From positions 11,532,001-11,596,000 of the forward strand of contig NZ_CP073318.1 of assembly GCF_018263855.1 (NCBI RefSeq): a stretch of 64,000 bases of DNA, written 5' to 3'. Of this stretch, positions 1 through 7,835 are shown piece by piece; within the stretch, counting starts at the first letter, position 1, and each line of letters starts with the position of its first letter. Below the pieces are notes generated by a model, which had not been told where the DNA came from, did not search any database, and saw nothing but the letters and a program-made list of their open reading frames with translations. Origin of the DNA: Kutzneria sp. CA-103260. GTDB taxonomy: Bacteria; Actinomycetota; Actinomycetes; Mycobacteriales; Pseudonocardiaceae. The position numbers and the translations under genes are program-made.

Positions 1-189
1 GTGCAGCTGGTGTTCTGGACCGGCATTGGCGATCTCGGTGCGGTAACGGCGTTTCCCCGAATCGCGGCGATGCACAAGAGGCTGTCGGCGACCCGTCCTG
101 GCCGTGCCTATGTCCGTGGCGACGCCGACAACTCCTTCACCGGCGACCAAGTCGTCGACGTCGTCATCTCGGTCCGCGATGAACCCTGA
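1..189 (+). CDS. C-terminal end of an upstream gene cut by the window edge
   Basis: An open frame enters from the left edge and ends at 187-189, so only the last 62 residues are visible. The tail (ends VVDVVISVRDEP) carries no motif I recognise. It overlaps the JetD-like gene by 11 bases, which suggests one operon with translational coupling. In Wadjet operons the gene before jetD usually encodes the SMC-like JetC, but nothing in this tail proves that, and I infer it from position only. The true start lies outside the window. Confidence 0.55.
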   Translation: MQLVFWTGIGDLGAVTAFPRIAAMHKRLSATRPGRAYVRGDADNSFTGDQVVDVVISVRDEP

Positions 190-1219
190 CCCCGCTCTCG
201 TCAAAGCGATCGCTGACGCCGTCGATGCCTACCCTCGGCGTCGCGTGCCGCTGGAGACGGTGCTCACTGCCGCGGCAGCTGTCGACCGCACCGCATCCGC
301 GTCCGTCCACTGGCGGTCGCGTGTGATGTCGGCGATCACCTCGCTCGCCGCAGACGGCCGGGTCGAGCTGCCGAAAACCCGGTTCGACTCGACCACCCGA
401 CCCGCGCTGCCGGCGTACATCCAGCGGCCGGCGCGGCATAGACCGCTGGTGGAGACCAGGGAAGCGGTGGTGTGGCATGCCGACCTGGCCTGGGCGGCTG
501 TCGCCGATGACGAGGGCCAGCTGGCCCCGGCTGAGCGTCGGCTGCTGAGCGCGGTGAACGCGTGGTTGCCGCATCGGCGAAACGTGGTGGTGCCGCTGCG
601 CGAACGGTCGCTGGAGATCCTCGACGACGAGAAGGCGCTCGAGAGCTGGGTGTTCGGTCCGCTGTTCGGCCCTGGGCGGCTTACCTTCGAGCTGCTCGAG
701 TGTGAGCCATGCTGGCCGCCGGTCGAGCAATGCGTGCTGGGTCCCGGTGACTGGCTAATCGTCGAGAACTACACCACCTACGTGTCGATCTGTCGTGTCG
801 CCAGACAGCAGAACTTCCAAGGTCGAATCATCTGGGGAGCCGGCCTGCAGGTTGGCACCAGGCTGCTGGCACTGGCCGCTGCCGGCGAACATCCGACGCG
901 CTGCCGGTACTTCGGCGACGTCGACACCGGCGGCTTCCAGGCTGCTCGGTTGGCTCACGACCGTGCCGCCATGCTGGATTTCCCCGAAGCTCTCCCGGCG
1001 CGAGGTCTTTATCGCCTTGCCATGACGATCGGCGCGGACCAACGACGTAGGGACAGCCGTCGGTCGGGCAAGGACCTGCTCGCTTGGACTCGGGAATGGG
1101 TGGGAGCACCACTGGCGGACCCGATCACCGCCGTACTCGTTGCTGGTGTCCGGATCGTCCAGGAGAACGTCGGATTCGAGCTCCTTCGGGACACGACCGC
1201 CAAGAAGGATTGGTTTTGA
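179..1219 (+). CDS. Wadjet-type JetD-like protein (Toprim, DUF2220-like)
   Basis: In Wadjet systems JetD is the nuclease subunit that works with a condensin-like JetABC complex to cleave closed circular plasmid DNA. Seen here: an N-terminal winged-helix-like region, then a Toprim-type core with the acidic motif LIVENYTTY (Glu about 196) and YFGDVDTGGF (Asp about 247 and 249), as in JetD proteins. I chose ATG 179 (346 residues) because it overlaps the previous stop by 11 bases; the longer frame from 104 has no family-like sequence. The length is close to that of the family. JetA, JetB and JetC are not visible and would have to lie left of the window. It could be an orphan copy. Confidence 0.7.
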   Translation: MNPDPALVKAIADAVDAYPRRRVPLETVLTAAAAVDRTASASVHWRSRVMSAITSLAADGRVELPKTRFDSTTRPALPAYIQRPARHRPLVETREAVVWHADLAWAAVADDEGQLAPAERRLLSAVNAWLPHRRNVVVPLRERSLEILDDEKALESWVFGPLFGPGRLTFELLECEPCWPPVEQCVLGPGDWLIVENYTTYVSICRVARQQNFQGRIIWGAGLQVGTRLLALAAAGEHPTRCRYFGDVDTGGFQAARLAHDRAAMLDFPEALPARGLYRLAMTIGADQRRRDSRRSGKDLLAWTREWVGAPLADPITAVLVAGVRIVQENVGFELLRDTTAKKDWF

Positions 1220-1295
1220 CGCGGCGTCCTTGGCCTGAGACGCCAGCCACAGTGGTATGACTGGAACTCCCTTGAGCTCAGGGAGGGCGTTGAAC

Positions 1296-1424
1296 GTGCG
1301 TCGTTGGGACAAGTTGAACGACCGGCAACATGACGTGCTGAGGCATGTGGGCAGTAGTTGTGGTGCCGCCGTCCGTCCTGGTCAGATGCGATGCCCGCGG
1401 CGCCCAGGGCATGGGTTGCCATAG
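1296..1424 (+). pseudogene. Possible truncated small gene (fragment)
   Basis: A GTG at 1296 follows a strong AGGGAGGG ribosome site (1280-1287) and opens a 42-codon frame starting VRRWDKLNDRQHDVLRHVG. This resembles the beginning of a small actinomycete hypothetical family; the remainder (Cys/Pro/Arg-rich) does not, and it runs antisense into the 3' end of the AbiEii gene. A gene truncated at the junction between two accessory blocks is the best reading, from pattern only. A near-palindrome, CCCTTGAGCTCAGGG, lies just upstream at about 1270-1284. Confidence 0.3.
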
Positions 1425-2746
1425 CTGTCCTGGTGTGGGCGCATTATTGTCGACGGGGTGCTCCGGCCGAAGTCGCGTTGGCAATAGGTACAGCGCACTC
1501 GGTAACGAGGCTGTGGGTGGCTGCGCGTTCTGGACGATCCACGGACTACCGCGCTATGGGACGCGGGGAACCTTGTGCGGTCGCCGTACTCTCCGGCCTT
1601 CGCGAGTTCGATCTCGAAGCGCGGCTCGAACTTGATATCGGTGCTCTCAAGGGATGTGATCTTCCAATTGAACAAGCTCTTCAGGCCAGGGCCCGACGAG
1701 CGGCCGCCGGTCTGGTCCCAGACGTATAGGTATTCCTGTCCGGCACCGTCCTTGCGCCACTTGAACGTCAGGGCGTAAGGCTCGACGAGCCGCGGCGCAC
1801 CGTCGTAGGTCATGCGTAGCAGCGTCTGCGTGCGCGCCGCATCCATGATCGGTGTGCGGAGCTCTGCGGGGAAGAAGGCAAGTTGGTTGGCGTCGCCATA
1901 GTCGAAGGAAGAGAACAAGGACACAAGCTCGCTTTTGAGGCGCTCTACCGCTAAGGTAAAATCCATCCGACTTTCCGCGACGCAAACGATCTTGCTCCAG
2001 TATGCGCGCATGATCTCGAACGGCACGGACAGTAGGAGTGCTAGGGCGGCCTTTGGGCTTGGCTCGAATATTGTCTTACGGAGAAACGTGGTTACGATCT
2101 TCGATTTGTCCACAGCGATATCTTCGTTCACGAAGATCGAGTAGACGAGGTCGAATAGATCGTTGGACATGTTTCTCTGTAGCAGGCACTTTAGTTTGTC
2201 GGCTAGTGCCTCTTCGAGGCTGACCGTCTCGATGGTGATTGCGCAGTCGGTTCGGTCGGAGTATGGGTGAATGAGTTGGCGTTGTTGGATCGGCAGATAT
2301 AGGCGACCGAACTCGGTTACGTCCATGCGTAGCGCGATCGTCATCGTGCTGGCCTTGCCGTAAAAGTTCTCAAAGTACAATTTGAATTTGTGTACTGTCT
2401 TGTCGCGATCGATGCTGCGTTGGTCGGTCTGAGCGTTTCGATCGAGGTCGAACTTAACGCCGGTGCGCGCCTCGATCATCCGACAGACGCCGTTTAGTGC
2501 GTCGAGCAGCTGGTCCGCGTGTAGCCCGGTAGGGGCGGCGAAGTCGAGGTCACCGGAAAACCGGGTGTTGAGGAAGTAGCCCTTGCGAAACGCGTTTCCA
2601 CCCTTAAGGACGAGACGATCTTGTATCGGCGGGCTGTCGCCGTACAAGCCGGCCAGGAGCCATCCGTACAGGTAGTCGCGCTGTACGTCTGAGCTGTTGA
2701 CGCCGAGAAGCCTGCTCGTCGCGTCGATCTCGTCGCGGTCAATCAC
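1382..2746 (-). CDS. AbiEii/AbiGii-type nucleotidyltransferase fused to WYL-like and zinc-ribbon-like C-terminus
   Basis: Second gene of a two-gene minus-strand unit, 55 bases after the kinase-nuclease stop. Residues 1-200 carry the AbiEii nucleotidyltransferase signature: LKGGNAF (47-53), RFSGDLDF (62-69, Asp66/Asp68) and EEALADKLKCLL with a later NDLFDL. In type IV toxin-antitoxin and abortive-infection systems this fold transfers nucleotides to tRNA or protein. From about 310 a WYL-like stretch follows (EPYALTFKWR, YLYVWDQTGG). The last 40 residues hold CTYC (419/422), His438 and GNPCPGR (Cys446), a likely zinc site. The protein has 454 residues, longer than the NTase core. The GTG start has a weak ribosome site. 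No AbiEi-type antitoxin lies beside it. Confidence 0.75.
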   Translation of the reverse strand: MIDRDEIDATSRLLGVNSSDVQRDYLYGWLLAGLYGDSPPIQDRLVLKGGNAFRKGYFLNTRFSGDLDFAAPTGLHADQLLDALNGVCRMIEARTGVKFDLDRNAQTDQRSIDRDKTVHKFKLYFENFYGKASTMTIALRMDVTEFGRLYLPIQQRQLIHPYSDRTDCAITIETVSLEEALADKLKCLLQRNMSNDLFDLVYSIFVNEDIAVDKSKIVTTFLRKTIFEPSPKAALALLLSVPFEIMRAYWSKIVCVAESRMDFTLAVERLKSELVSLFSSFDYGDANQLAFFPAELRTPIMDAARTQTLLRMTYDGAPRLVEPYALTFKWRKDGAGQEYLYVWDQTGGRSSGPGLKSLFNWKITSLESTDIKFEPRFEIELAKAGEYGDRTRFPASHSAVVRGSSRTRSHPQPRYRVRCTYCQRDFGRSTPSTIMRPHQDSYGNPCPGRRGHRI

Positions 2747-2801
2747 GCAAAGATTCTCTAGGTTGCCAGCGCAGTCCGCAACTGGGTTGCTGTAGGCTCC
2801 G

Positions 2802-4664
2802 TCAACGAGCCAGTCGAGCCACGGCGCGCGCCAGAAGCGGCGAGTCGGCCGGGCCGTTCCATGTTACGGCCTCAACGGCAATTCCGTCGATGGTTCCCCG
2901 TTGGTTCGCTTCACGGACCTCGAGCGTAAGAAACGCATTGGTTGCGACCACGAGTCCATGTTCCGCGCCCAGTCGGCGCATCGCGGCGGCCGCGCGCTGA
3001 AGATAGCGTAGGGTGAGCTTGCCAGACCGAAGGTACTTTGCTTCGACGTTCGTCGTCCCCATGGCGGTGCCCACGGAAAAGTCAATACCGCCCCGTTCGG
3101 CGAGCTTATTGACGTTATGGTGGAACAAATCTTGTAGAACTTCCCGGACGTGATCCTCATACCTGAGGCCGTCGAGAATCGCTGGCGGGGCGGTTGGGAG
3201 AGTATCGGTTCGGCCTACTCCTTCTGATTTGGGTTCGCTAGCCGAGATCTCCATATGTGAGAGAAACAGATCGATCAGGCCCTCACTGCTGAGCGATTCC
3301 GTTTGCAGAAAGGCAGGGGGTGTGGATTCGAGGCGGCGATTCCATGCTGTTATTAGGTCGTTTCCATGTAGGCCTGTCGAGATGCCAATTTGTCCTATCC
3401 TGTCGATAGCGGCCTCGTTTGCGTTGAAACGGACGAGCGACCAGACTGTATGGTCGGCGTCCTCTGTGCAGATCAGGTTGGCTGCTGTAAGTGCCACGTC
3501 GTTTGACTTGTCATCGTTTGCGGCGAATTGTATGACGGCAGTACAGATTAAATCCTTTACCTCCTTGGAATCTTCGGTAATCGTGACGATCATGCGGTGG
3601 TCGAGCAGGTTGACTGCCCATGCATTTGATTGCTCATGTTGATCGAATTCGACATACGGAGAGTGCTCTTGTAGTGACCTTGCCGTAAGGTCTATTAGAT
3701 TTTCCAGGTCGGCCATGGAGCGTGCCAACAGTTCGTCGCGATGAGCTTGCATTGCTCTAGCTACGTCACGCTCAGCCTGACGGAGGGTGAATGTTGCCTC
3801 CAGCTTGATCAAACGCTGTGCCAGGGGAGACCTGGTCTCCCGGCGGCAGAGTGCGACGATCTCCGCCGCGCTCTGGGGTCGATAGGTCGGATTCTTTGCC
3901 AACATTTTCCGCAACAGGTTGCCGAGAAGCGGGTCCATGCCCTCGATCTCCGTCGGCATCGACGTCAATGTCTCGGATCTTCCGCCGCTGCTGGACGTGT
4001 GGAATGGAGGTTTGCCGATCCGAAGTGCATAAGCCAAGCAGCCCAAGGAGTAGATGTCGGAGAGCGGTGTTTCGTTGCGGCCTTGCAGAACTTCGGGTGC
4101 GCGATAGAAATTGGTGCCAGTGCCCGCGAAGGTGAACGTCTGATGTGCAGCGCTCAACGACGCGGCGCCGAAGTCGGCGAGTCTCCAACGCCCGTCCCAT
4201 AGCAATGCGTTAGACGGTTTGATATCGCGGTGCACTATGCCAGCGGCACCGAGCTCCTCGAGGCCTGTGGCGAGTTGGCGAACGATGTCGAGTACCTCAG
4301 AGTCATTTAGAGTTCCGAGGATCTCTTTTAGTATTTTGTCTGCCCATGGCATTATGTAACAGGTGATATCGTATTCTGGATTGGGATGTGGGCAGCGGTC
4401 GTCGATCAACATAAGATGCTCGTGTTTGAACGTGCGGAGCTTTTCGGAAACTTCCCACTCGCGTTCGATTTGTCGGGCCTCTGCATACCAACTATCTGTG
4501 TCGTAGGTGGCCTTCCTGTTGAGGATTGCCTTGACTGCGACACGCTGTTCACCGTTGAGTAGACCTTTGTAGACTGCGTCGCCGAAGTGATTCTCGAAGA
4601 CCTGCATTCCGACCGTGTACCGCTCACCACTGAGGCCCGTCAACGCAGCACCTGTGATGCTCAT
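2802..4664 (-). CDS. Ser/Thr protein kinase fused to a C-terminal Mrr-like PD-(D/E)XK nuclease
   Basis: Residues about 12-290 form a eukaryote-like kinase: RVAVKAI (Lys45), HRDIKPSN (Asp147), LADFGAA (164-166), YRAPEVL. The glycine loop is poor (YTVGMQVFENHFGDAV). A middle region of about 200 residues is unassigned. The last 120 residues look like a restriction-type nuclease: YEDHVREVL, GGIDFSV (Asp528) and VEAKY (Glu541-x-Lys543), then LRYLQRAAAAMRR, an Mrr/REase_5-like layout. ATG 4664 was chosen because AGGAG lies 5 bases upstream; a start at 4691 lacks one. Many A/T-ending codons set it apart from the core genes. With the following NTase gene it looks like a phage-defence unit; the function is inferred. 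Confidence 0.75.
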   Translation of the reverse strand: MSITGAALTGLSGERYTVGMQVFENHFGDAVYKGLLNGEQRVAVKAILNRKATYDTDSWYAEARQIEREWEVSEKLRTFKHEHLMLIDDRCPHPNPEYDITCYIMPWADKILKEILGTLNDSEVLDIVRQLATGLEELGAAGIVHRDIKPSNALLWDGRWRLADFGAASLSAAHQTFTFAGTGTNFYRAPEVLQGRNETPLSDIYSLGCLAYALRIGKPPFHTSSSGGRSETLTSMPTEIEGMDPLLGNLLRKMLAKNPTYRPQSAAEIVALCRRETRSPLAQRLIKLEATFTLRQAERDVARAMQAHRDELLARSMADLENLIDLTARSLQEHSPYVEFDQHEQSNAWAVNLLDHRMIVTITEDSKEVKDLICTAVIQFAANDDKSNDVALTAANLICTEDADHTVWSLVRFNANEAAIDRIGQIGISTGLHGNDLITAWNRRLESTPPAFLQTESLSSEGLIDLFLSHMEISASEPKSEGVGRTDTLPTAPPAILDGLRYEDHVREVLQDLFHHNVNKLAERGGIDFSVGTAMGTTNVEAKYLRSGKLTLRYLQRAAAAMRRLGAEHGLVVATNAFLTLEVREANQRGTIDGIAVEAVTWNGPADSPLLARAVARLAR

Positions 4665-5057
4665 CGAACTCCTGCCGCTGTGCCGCCGCAAAGAAAAAAC
4701 CTGAGCTGAACACCTTAAACCTGTGCAGTGCGCGGTGTCGAGCGACTTGGAGACTGGGTGGTGTCAAGTCGGTGGGTCGCCCCCGCTTTCACCATGCCCG
4801 GGTCGACACTGCCGGGCCTGCCCGTACGGTCAAGATCACCAGCCTCGCTCGCGCCATTCGACACGCTTTGGACGCTCGACACTTAGAGGTGAGTCGTCGC
4901 CGTGGCCAGGGTGGAACCGTGTGGTCTGGGAGGGCGTCTGATAGCCGCGAGGAAACGTCGTCGAGGCGTGGGATGAAGTTCTTCAGCGTCGAATTTTCTC
5001 TATGCCACCTGTGGACAGCGTATCGGCATAGCAGTGAAGACAGGTACGCTCGGGAAC
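4665..5057. other. Intergenic region between kinase-nuclease and integrase; candidate attachment-site zone
   Basis: About 390 bases between divergently read genes, with no convincing gene. It must hold promoters for both. Serine integrases commonly have their attP next to the integrase gene, so the stretch before 5058 is the natural place to look. I see a loose inverted pair TATGCC ... GGCATA at about 4999-5028 but no proven core. A 107-codon plus-strand frame here has no family-like sequence. Confidence 0.3.
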
Positions 5058-6527
5058 ATGTCCGAGGTGGTGGCCGCCTACGCGCGGATCAGTGAGGACG
5101 TCCTGGAGCTTGAGAAGGGCGTCCAGAGCCAGCTCCGCCAGATCCACGCGAGGTGCGACGAGCGAGGCTGGGTGGTCGGGAAGGACTTCGAATTCACCGA
5201 CAACGACATCAGCGCCCTGCATGGCGACTACCGGCCTGGCTACGACGCCCTGCTGAAAGCGGCGACGGAGCGCAAGTTCACCCGGATCGTCGTGTTCCAG
5301 ATGAGCCGGCTGTGGCGGAACCGTGCCGAGCGGGCGGCGGCGATCGAGCTGCTCTCGAAGGCGCGCGTCTCCATCACCCTGGTCAACGGGGGAGACATCG
5401 ACCTTCAGACCCCGTTCGGGCGCTCGATCGCTGCCCAGATGGGAGAGCCGGACACCCTTGAGTCGGAACTGAAGGCCGAGCGGGTCAGGGCGGCCGCGTA
5501 CGACCGAGCGCAGGCGGGGATCGCCAACGGGCATGTTGCCTACGGGTGGCGTCGGGTCAGCGAGTACGGGAAGTACGGCAAGCGCGTCGGTTTCACCGAC
5601 GTCATCGAGCCGGAGCAGGCGGCGATCGTGCAGGAGATCGTGAGCCGAATTCTTGCCAGGGAGTCGTTGAACAAGATCGTCGCAGACTTGAATGAGCGGG
5701 GTATCGCACCACCACGACAGGCGCTGAACGGCGAGCCGGGTGACGGGAAGGGATGGCTGACTTCCAGCCTGCGCAAGATCGCCCTGCGGCCCGCGAACGC
5801 CGGTGTGAGGGTGCACCACGGCGGGCGTGAGGACGAGGTCCTGCTGCCCGCCTCGTGGGCCTCGATCATCGATCGTGATCGGCATGAGCAGGTGACCGCC
5901 TTGCTCACCGACCCCGCGCGAGTCACGACGAAGGGTGGTGCACGTGCTCACGCCATCACTTTCGCGTCGGACATTGCCCGGTGCGGCAAGTGCAAGGACA
6001 ACCTTCGCGTGGTCAAACGTGCCGGCCACGACATGTACGTCTGCAACGGTCCGAGTGGGTGTACGGGACGTCGCAAGGAGTGGGTAGACGACCTGGTGGA
6101 GCGCGTCGTTGTCCGCCGGCTCAAGGAGCCGGACGCGCGGGAGTTGTTCCAGCGCGACGACTCCAACGCCAAGGACGCGCGCAAGGAGATCGCGAAGATC
6201 GAGAACAAGCTCTTGCTGCTCTCCGACGACTACGACGCTGACAAGATCACCCGCGCGCAGTTCCATCGATCCACGGCCCGGCACCGTGCGCGCCTGGCCG
6301 AGCTGGAGAAGGAAGCGGCGAAGGTCGTTGAGGGCCTGCCGGCCGACATGATCACGGAGCTCATCGGGCCGCACACGCTGGACAAGTGGCGTGCGCTCAG
6401 TCCGTCGCAACGCCGTGCGCTGCTCGCCGGCATGGGCTTCGATCTTGAGCTCGTCCACGGCATGCGAGGTGGCCCGGGCTTCAAACCGGAGTCGGTGAAG
6501 ATCAGATTCATCAGGGATGACGTATAA
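5058..6527 (+). CDS. Large serine recombinase (site-specific integrase)
   Basis: This enzyme would integrate and excise the mobile element through a serine-DNA intermediate. Visible: the resolvase N-domain AAYARISED (catalytic Ser12), QMSRLWRN and GRSIAAQMG, the recombinase domain from about 150 (AYGWRRVSEYG, ILARESLNKIVADLNERG), a zinc ribbon (CGKCKDN ... YVCNGPSGCTG) and a charged coiled-coil near 380-430. The total of 489 residues is normal for large serine integrases. ATG 5058 was preferred over 5034 because the conserved domain begins at once. The excisionase and mobilization genes downstream support an integrative element. It looks intact. Confidence 0.9.
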   Translation: MSEVVAAYARISEDVLELEKGVQSQLRQIHARCDERGWVVGKDFEFTDNDISALHGDYRPGYDALLKAATERKFTRIVVFQMSRLWRNRAERAAAIELLSKARVSITLVNGGDIDLQTPFGRSIAAQMGEPDTLESELKAERVRAAAYDRAQAGIANGHVAYGWRRVSEYGKYGKRVGFTDVIEPEQAAIVQEIVSRILARESLNKIVADLNERGIAPPRQALNGEPGDGKGWLTSSLRKIALRPANAGVRVHHGGREDEVLLPASWASIIDRDRHEQVTALLTDPARVTTKGGARAHAITFASDIARCGKCKDNLRVVKRAGHDMYVCNGPSGCTGRRKEWVDDLVERVVVRRLKEPDARELFQRDDSNAKDARKEIAKIENKLLLLSDDYDADKITRAQFHRSTARHRARLAELEKEAAKVVEGLPADMITELIGPHTLDKWRALSPSQRRALLAGMGFDLELVHGMRGGPGFKPESVKIRFIRDDV

Positions 6528-6633
6528 CGGATCGTGAGCGGTTGAGGACGGAGTGCTTACAGGCCAAGAGAAGTACGCCCCGGTGGGAGTGTCGTCCTTG
6601 GTCTGGTGCGCCACAGTGGACTAACGTGGTCAC

Positions 6634-7359
6634 ATGTTGTCCAGGGGGGACAGCGAAAACGCGTTCGCTGCTGACCGACCACCATCGCCGCCGCGCCCAG
6701 CGAGGGCCGGCGAGTACTCTGCGGGCGAGATCCGCGCGGCCGTGCGGATGCTTGGTGCGTGGAAGAGCGCCAACCCGGAGCAAGACGATCCCGGACCGGA
6801 GGACGGCTGGGTTCGTGGCTACATACCGGGCTTCCAAGCGTTTGTGACCCGCGACGACGACGCACGGGACAAGCTCACTGCCCGTCACCGCAAGCGTCTC
6901 GCATTGCTCGACCGTGCCGAGTTCCTGCCGTACACGGCACACGAGGAACTGGTAGCGCTGGCGCTTTCGAAGCCGGAGAAGCTCCTGACGGCGACGGTCA
7001 AGAACCTGCGCTATCTGTGCGGCGTCTCGCCGTACGAGAAGCACTACGCCCAGGCGATAGCGGAGCTGTCCGTGATGCTGCGGCTGCTCAAGGTCCTGGC
7101 CCTGCTGGCCGCGACGACCGGTCGCTCGTTCCCGAGCCTGCTCAAAATGACCTTCCTGTTGGCGCTGGCGGCGCAGCCGCAAGCTCGTGTGCCGGCTCGG
7201 TCTGACCGCGACGAGCCACCGCCACGAGTGCAACGACCACCCGGTCAACTCGTCTTGTCCGGGCCACGCGTCGCCCGTGCGCCGGGCGCCGCACGTCCCT
7301 CACTGTCCACAACGGTGAGGGCTGCGGCGGGCTGCGTGTGCCCAGGGGGAGCGCAGTAG
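6634..7359 (+). CDS. Hypothetical protein of the integrative element
   Basis: I do not recognise this protein. The first 170 residues look like real coding sequence: a helical, charged region (YSAGEIRAAVRMLGAWKS, DARDKLTARHRKRLALLD) and a more hydrophobic helix near 148-170. From about residue 175 it becomes Arg/Pro/Gly-rich and less protein-like, so the C-terminus may be decayed or frameshifted. It lies between integrase and excisionase on the same strand. The start at 6634 is uncertain. Confidence 0.45.
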   Translation: MLSRGDSENAFAADRPPSPPRPARAGEYSAGEIRAAVRMLGAWKSANPEQDDPGPEDGWVRGYIPGFQAFVTRDDDARDKLTARHRKRLALLDRAEFLPYTAHEELVALALSKPEKLLTATVKNLRYLCGVSPYEKHYAQAIAELSVMLRLLKVLALLAATTGRSFPSLLKMTFLLALAAQPQARVPARSDRDEPPPRVQRPPGQLVLSGPRVARAPGAARPSLSTTVRAAAGCVCPGGAQ

Positions 7360-7402
7360 TAGCAACGTCCGCCGCGGCCATCCTGTTCAGGAAGGCCACA
7401 TC

Positions 7403-7609
7403 GTGGCAGACAAGACAGCAAGGCCATGCCTGCTTTCAGTGAAGGAAACTGCGGAGTCTCTGCGGGTGTCCGAGGCCACCGTGCGTCGGGCCATCCGAGC
7501 CGGCAAGCTGCCGTGCGTCCGCATTGGACGGCTCGTGCGAGTGTCAGTTGTCGACCTCGCGGCGTTCGCTGCGACCCGCTTCACCAAGGGGGCGCACGAT
7601 GGCCGGTAA
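7403..7609 (+). CDS. Excisionase-family MerR-like helix-turn-helix protein
   Basis: A small DNA-binding protein (68 residues) of the excisionase/HTH_17 type. The typical core is visible: LLSVKETAESLRVSEATVRR, then AGKLPCVRIGRLVRV and a short tail VVDLAAFAA. Such proteins bend DNA beside att sites and steer a partner integrase toward excision, or control element genes. It shares 11 bases with the next small gene, suggesting coupled translation. The serine integrase upstream is the likely partner. Confidence 0.8.
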   Translation: MADKTARPCLLSVKETAESLRVSEATVRRAIRAGKLPCVRIGRLVRVSVVDLAAFAATRFTKGAHDGR

Positions 7610-7835
7610 GCGATCGCGCGGCAAGCCGGGAACGCGGTGCCAGACGACCTCCAGGGTGAGCGGGCCGCAGCCTGCTCTCTCCGGCATCGACGAGTACGTC
7701 GAACAGATCGTTCGCAGTGCGCCGCGGTTCACCGCGCGTCAGCGTGCTGCGATCGCATCGATTCTCCTCGGCGACGAGCCGCCGTACCGAGGTCATGGAC
7801 GAGCGTCCGGCGGGACGAAGGGGGACACGACGTGA
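7599..7835 (+). CDS. Small hypothetical protein of the mobile-element operon
   Basis: 78 residues, starting at ATG 7599 inside the end of the excisionase gene and ending in a GTGA overlap with the ATPase gene. The middle (EYVEQIVRSAPRFTARQRAAIA) matches a motif common in tiny proteins of actinomycete integrative elements, where a short helix precedes TPEQR/TARQR-like residues. No function is known to me. The overlaps on both sides argue that it is translated. Confidence 0.6.
   Translation: MAGKRSRGKPGTRCQTTSRVSGPQPALSGIDEYVEQIVRSAPRFTARQRAAIASILLGDEPPYRGHGRASGGTKGDTT

Noticed and set aside
4772..5095. 107-codon plus-strand frame before the integrase
   Set aside because: Arg/Ser-rich, overlaps the integrase start in another frame and has no family-like sequence.
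4983..6614. A 543-codon minus-strand frame over the serine recombinase
   Set aside because: Shadow of a well-supported integrase with all catalytic motifs on plus.
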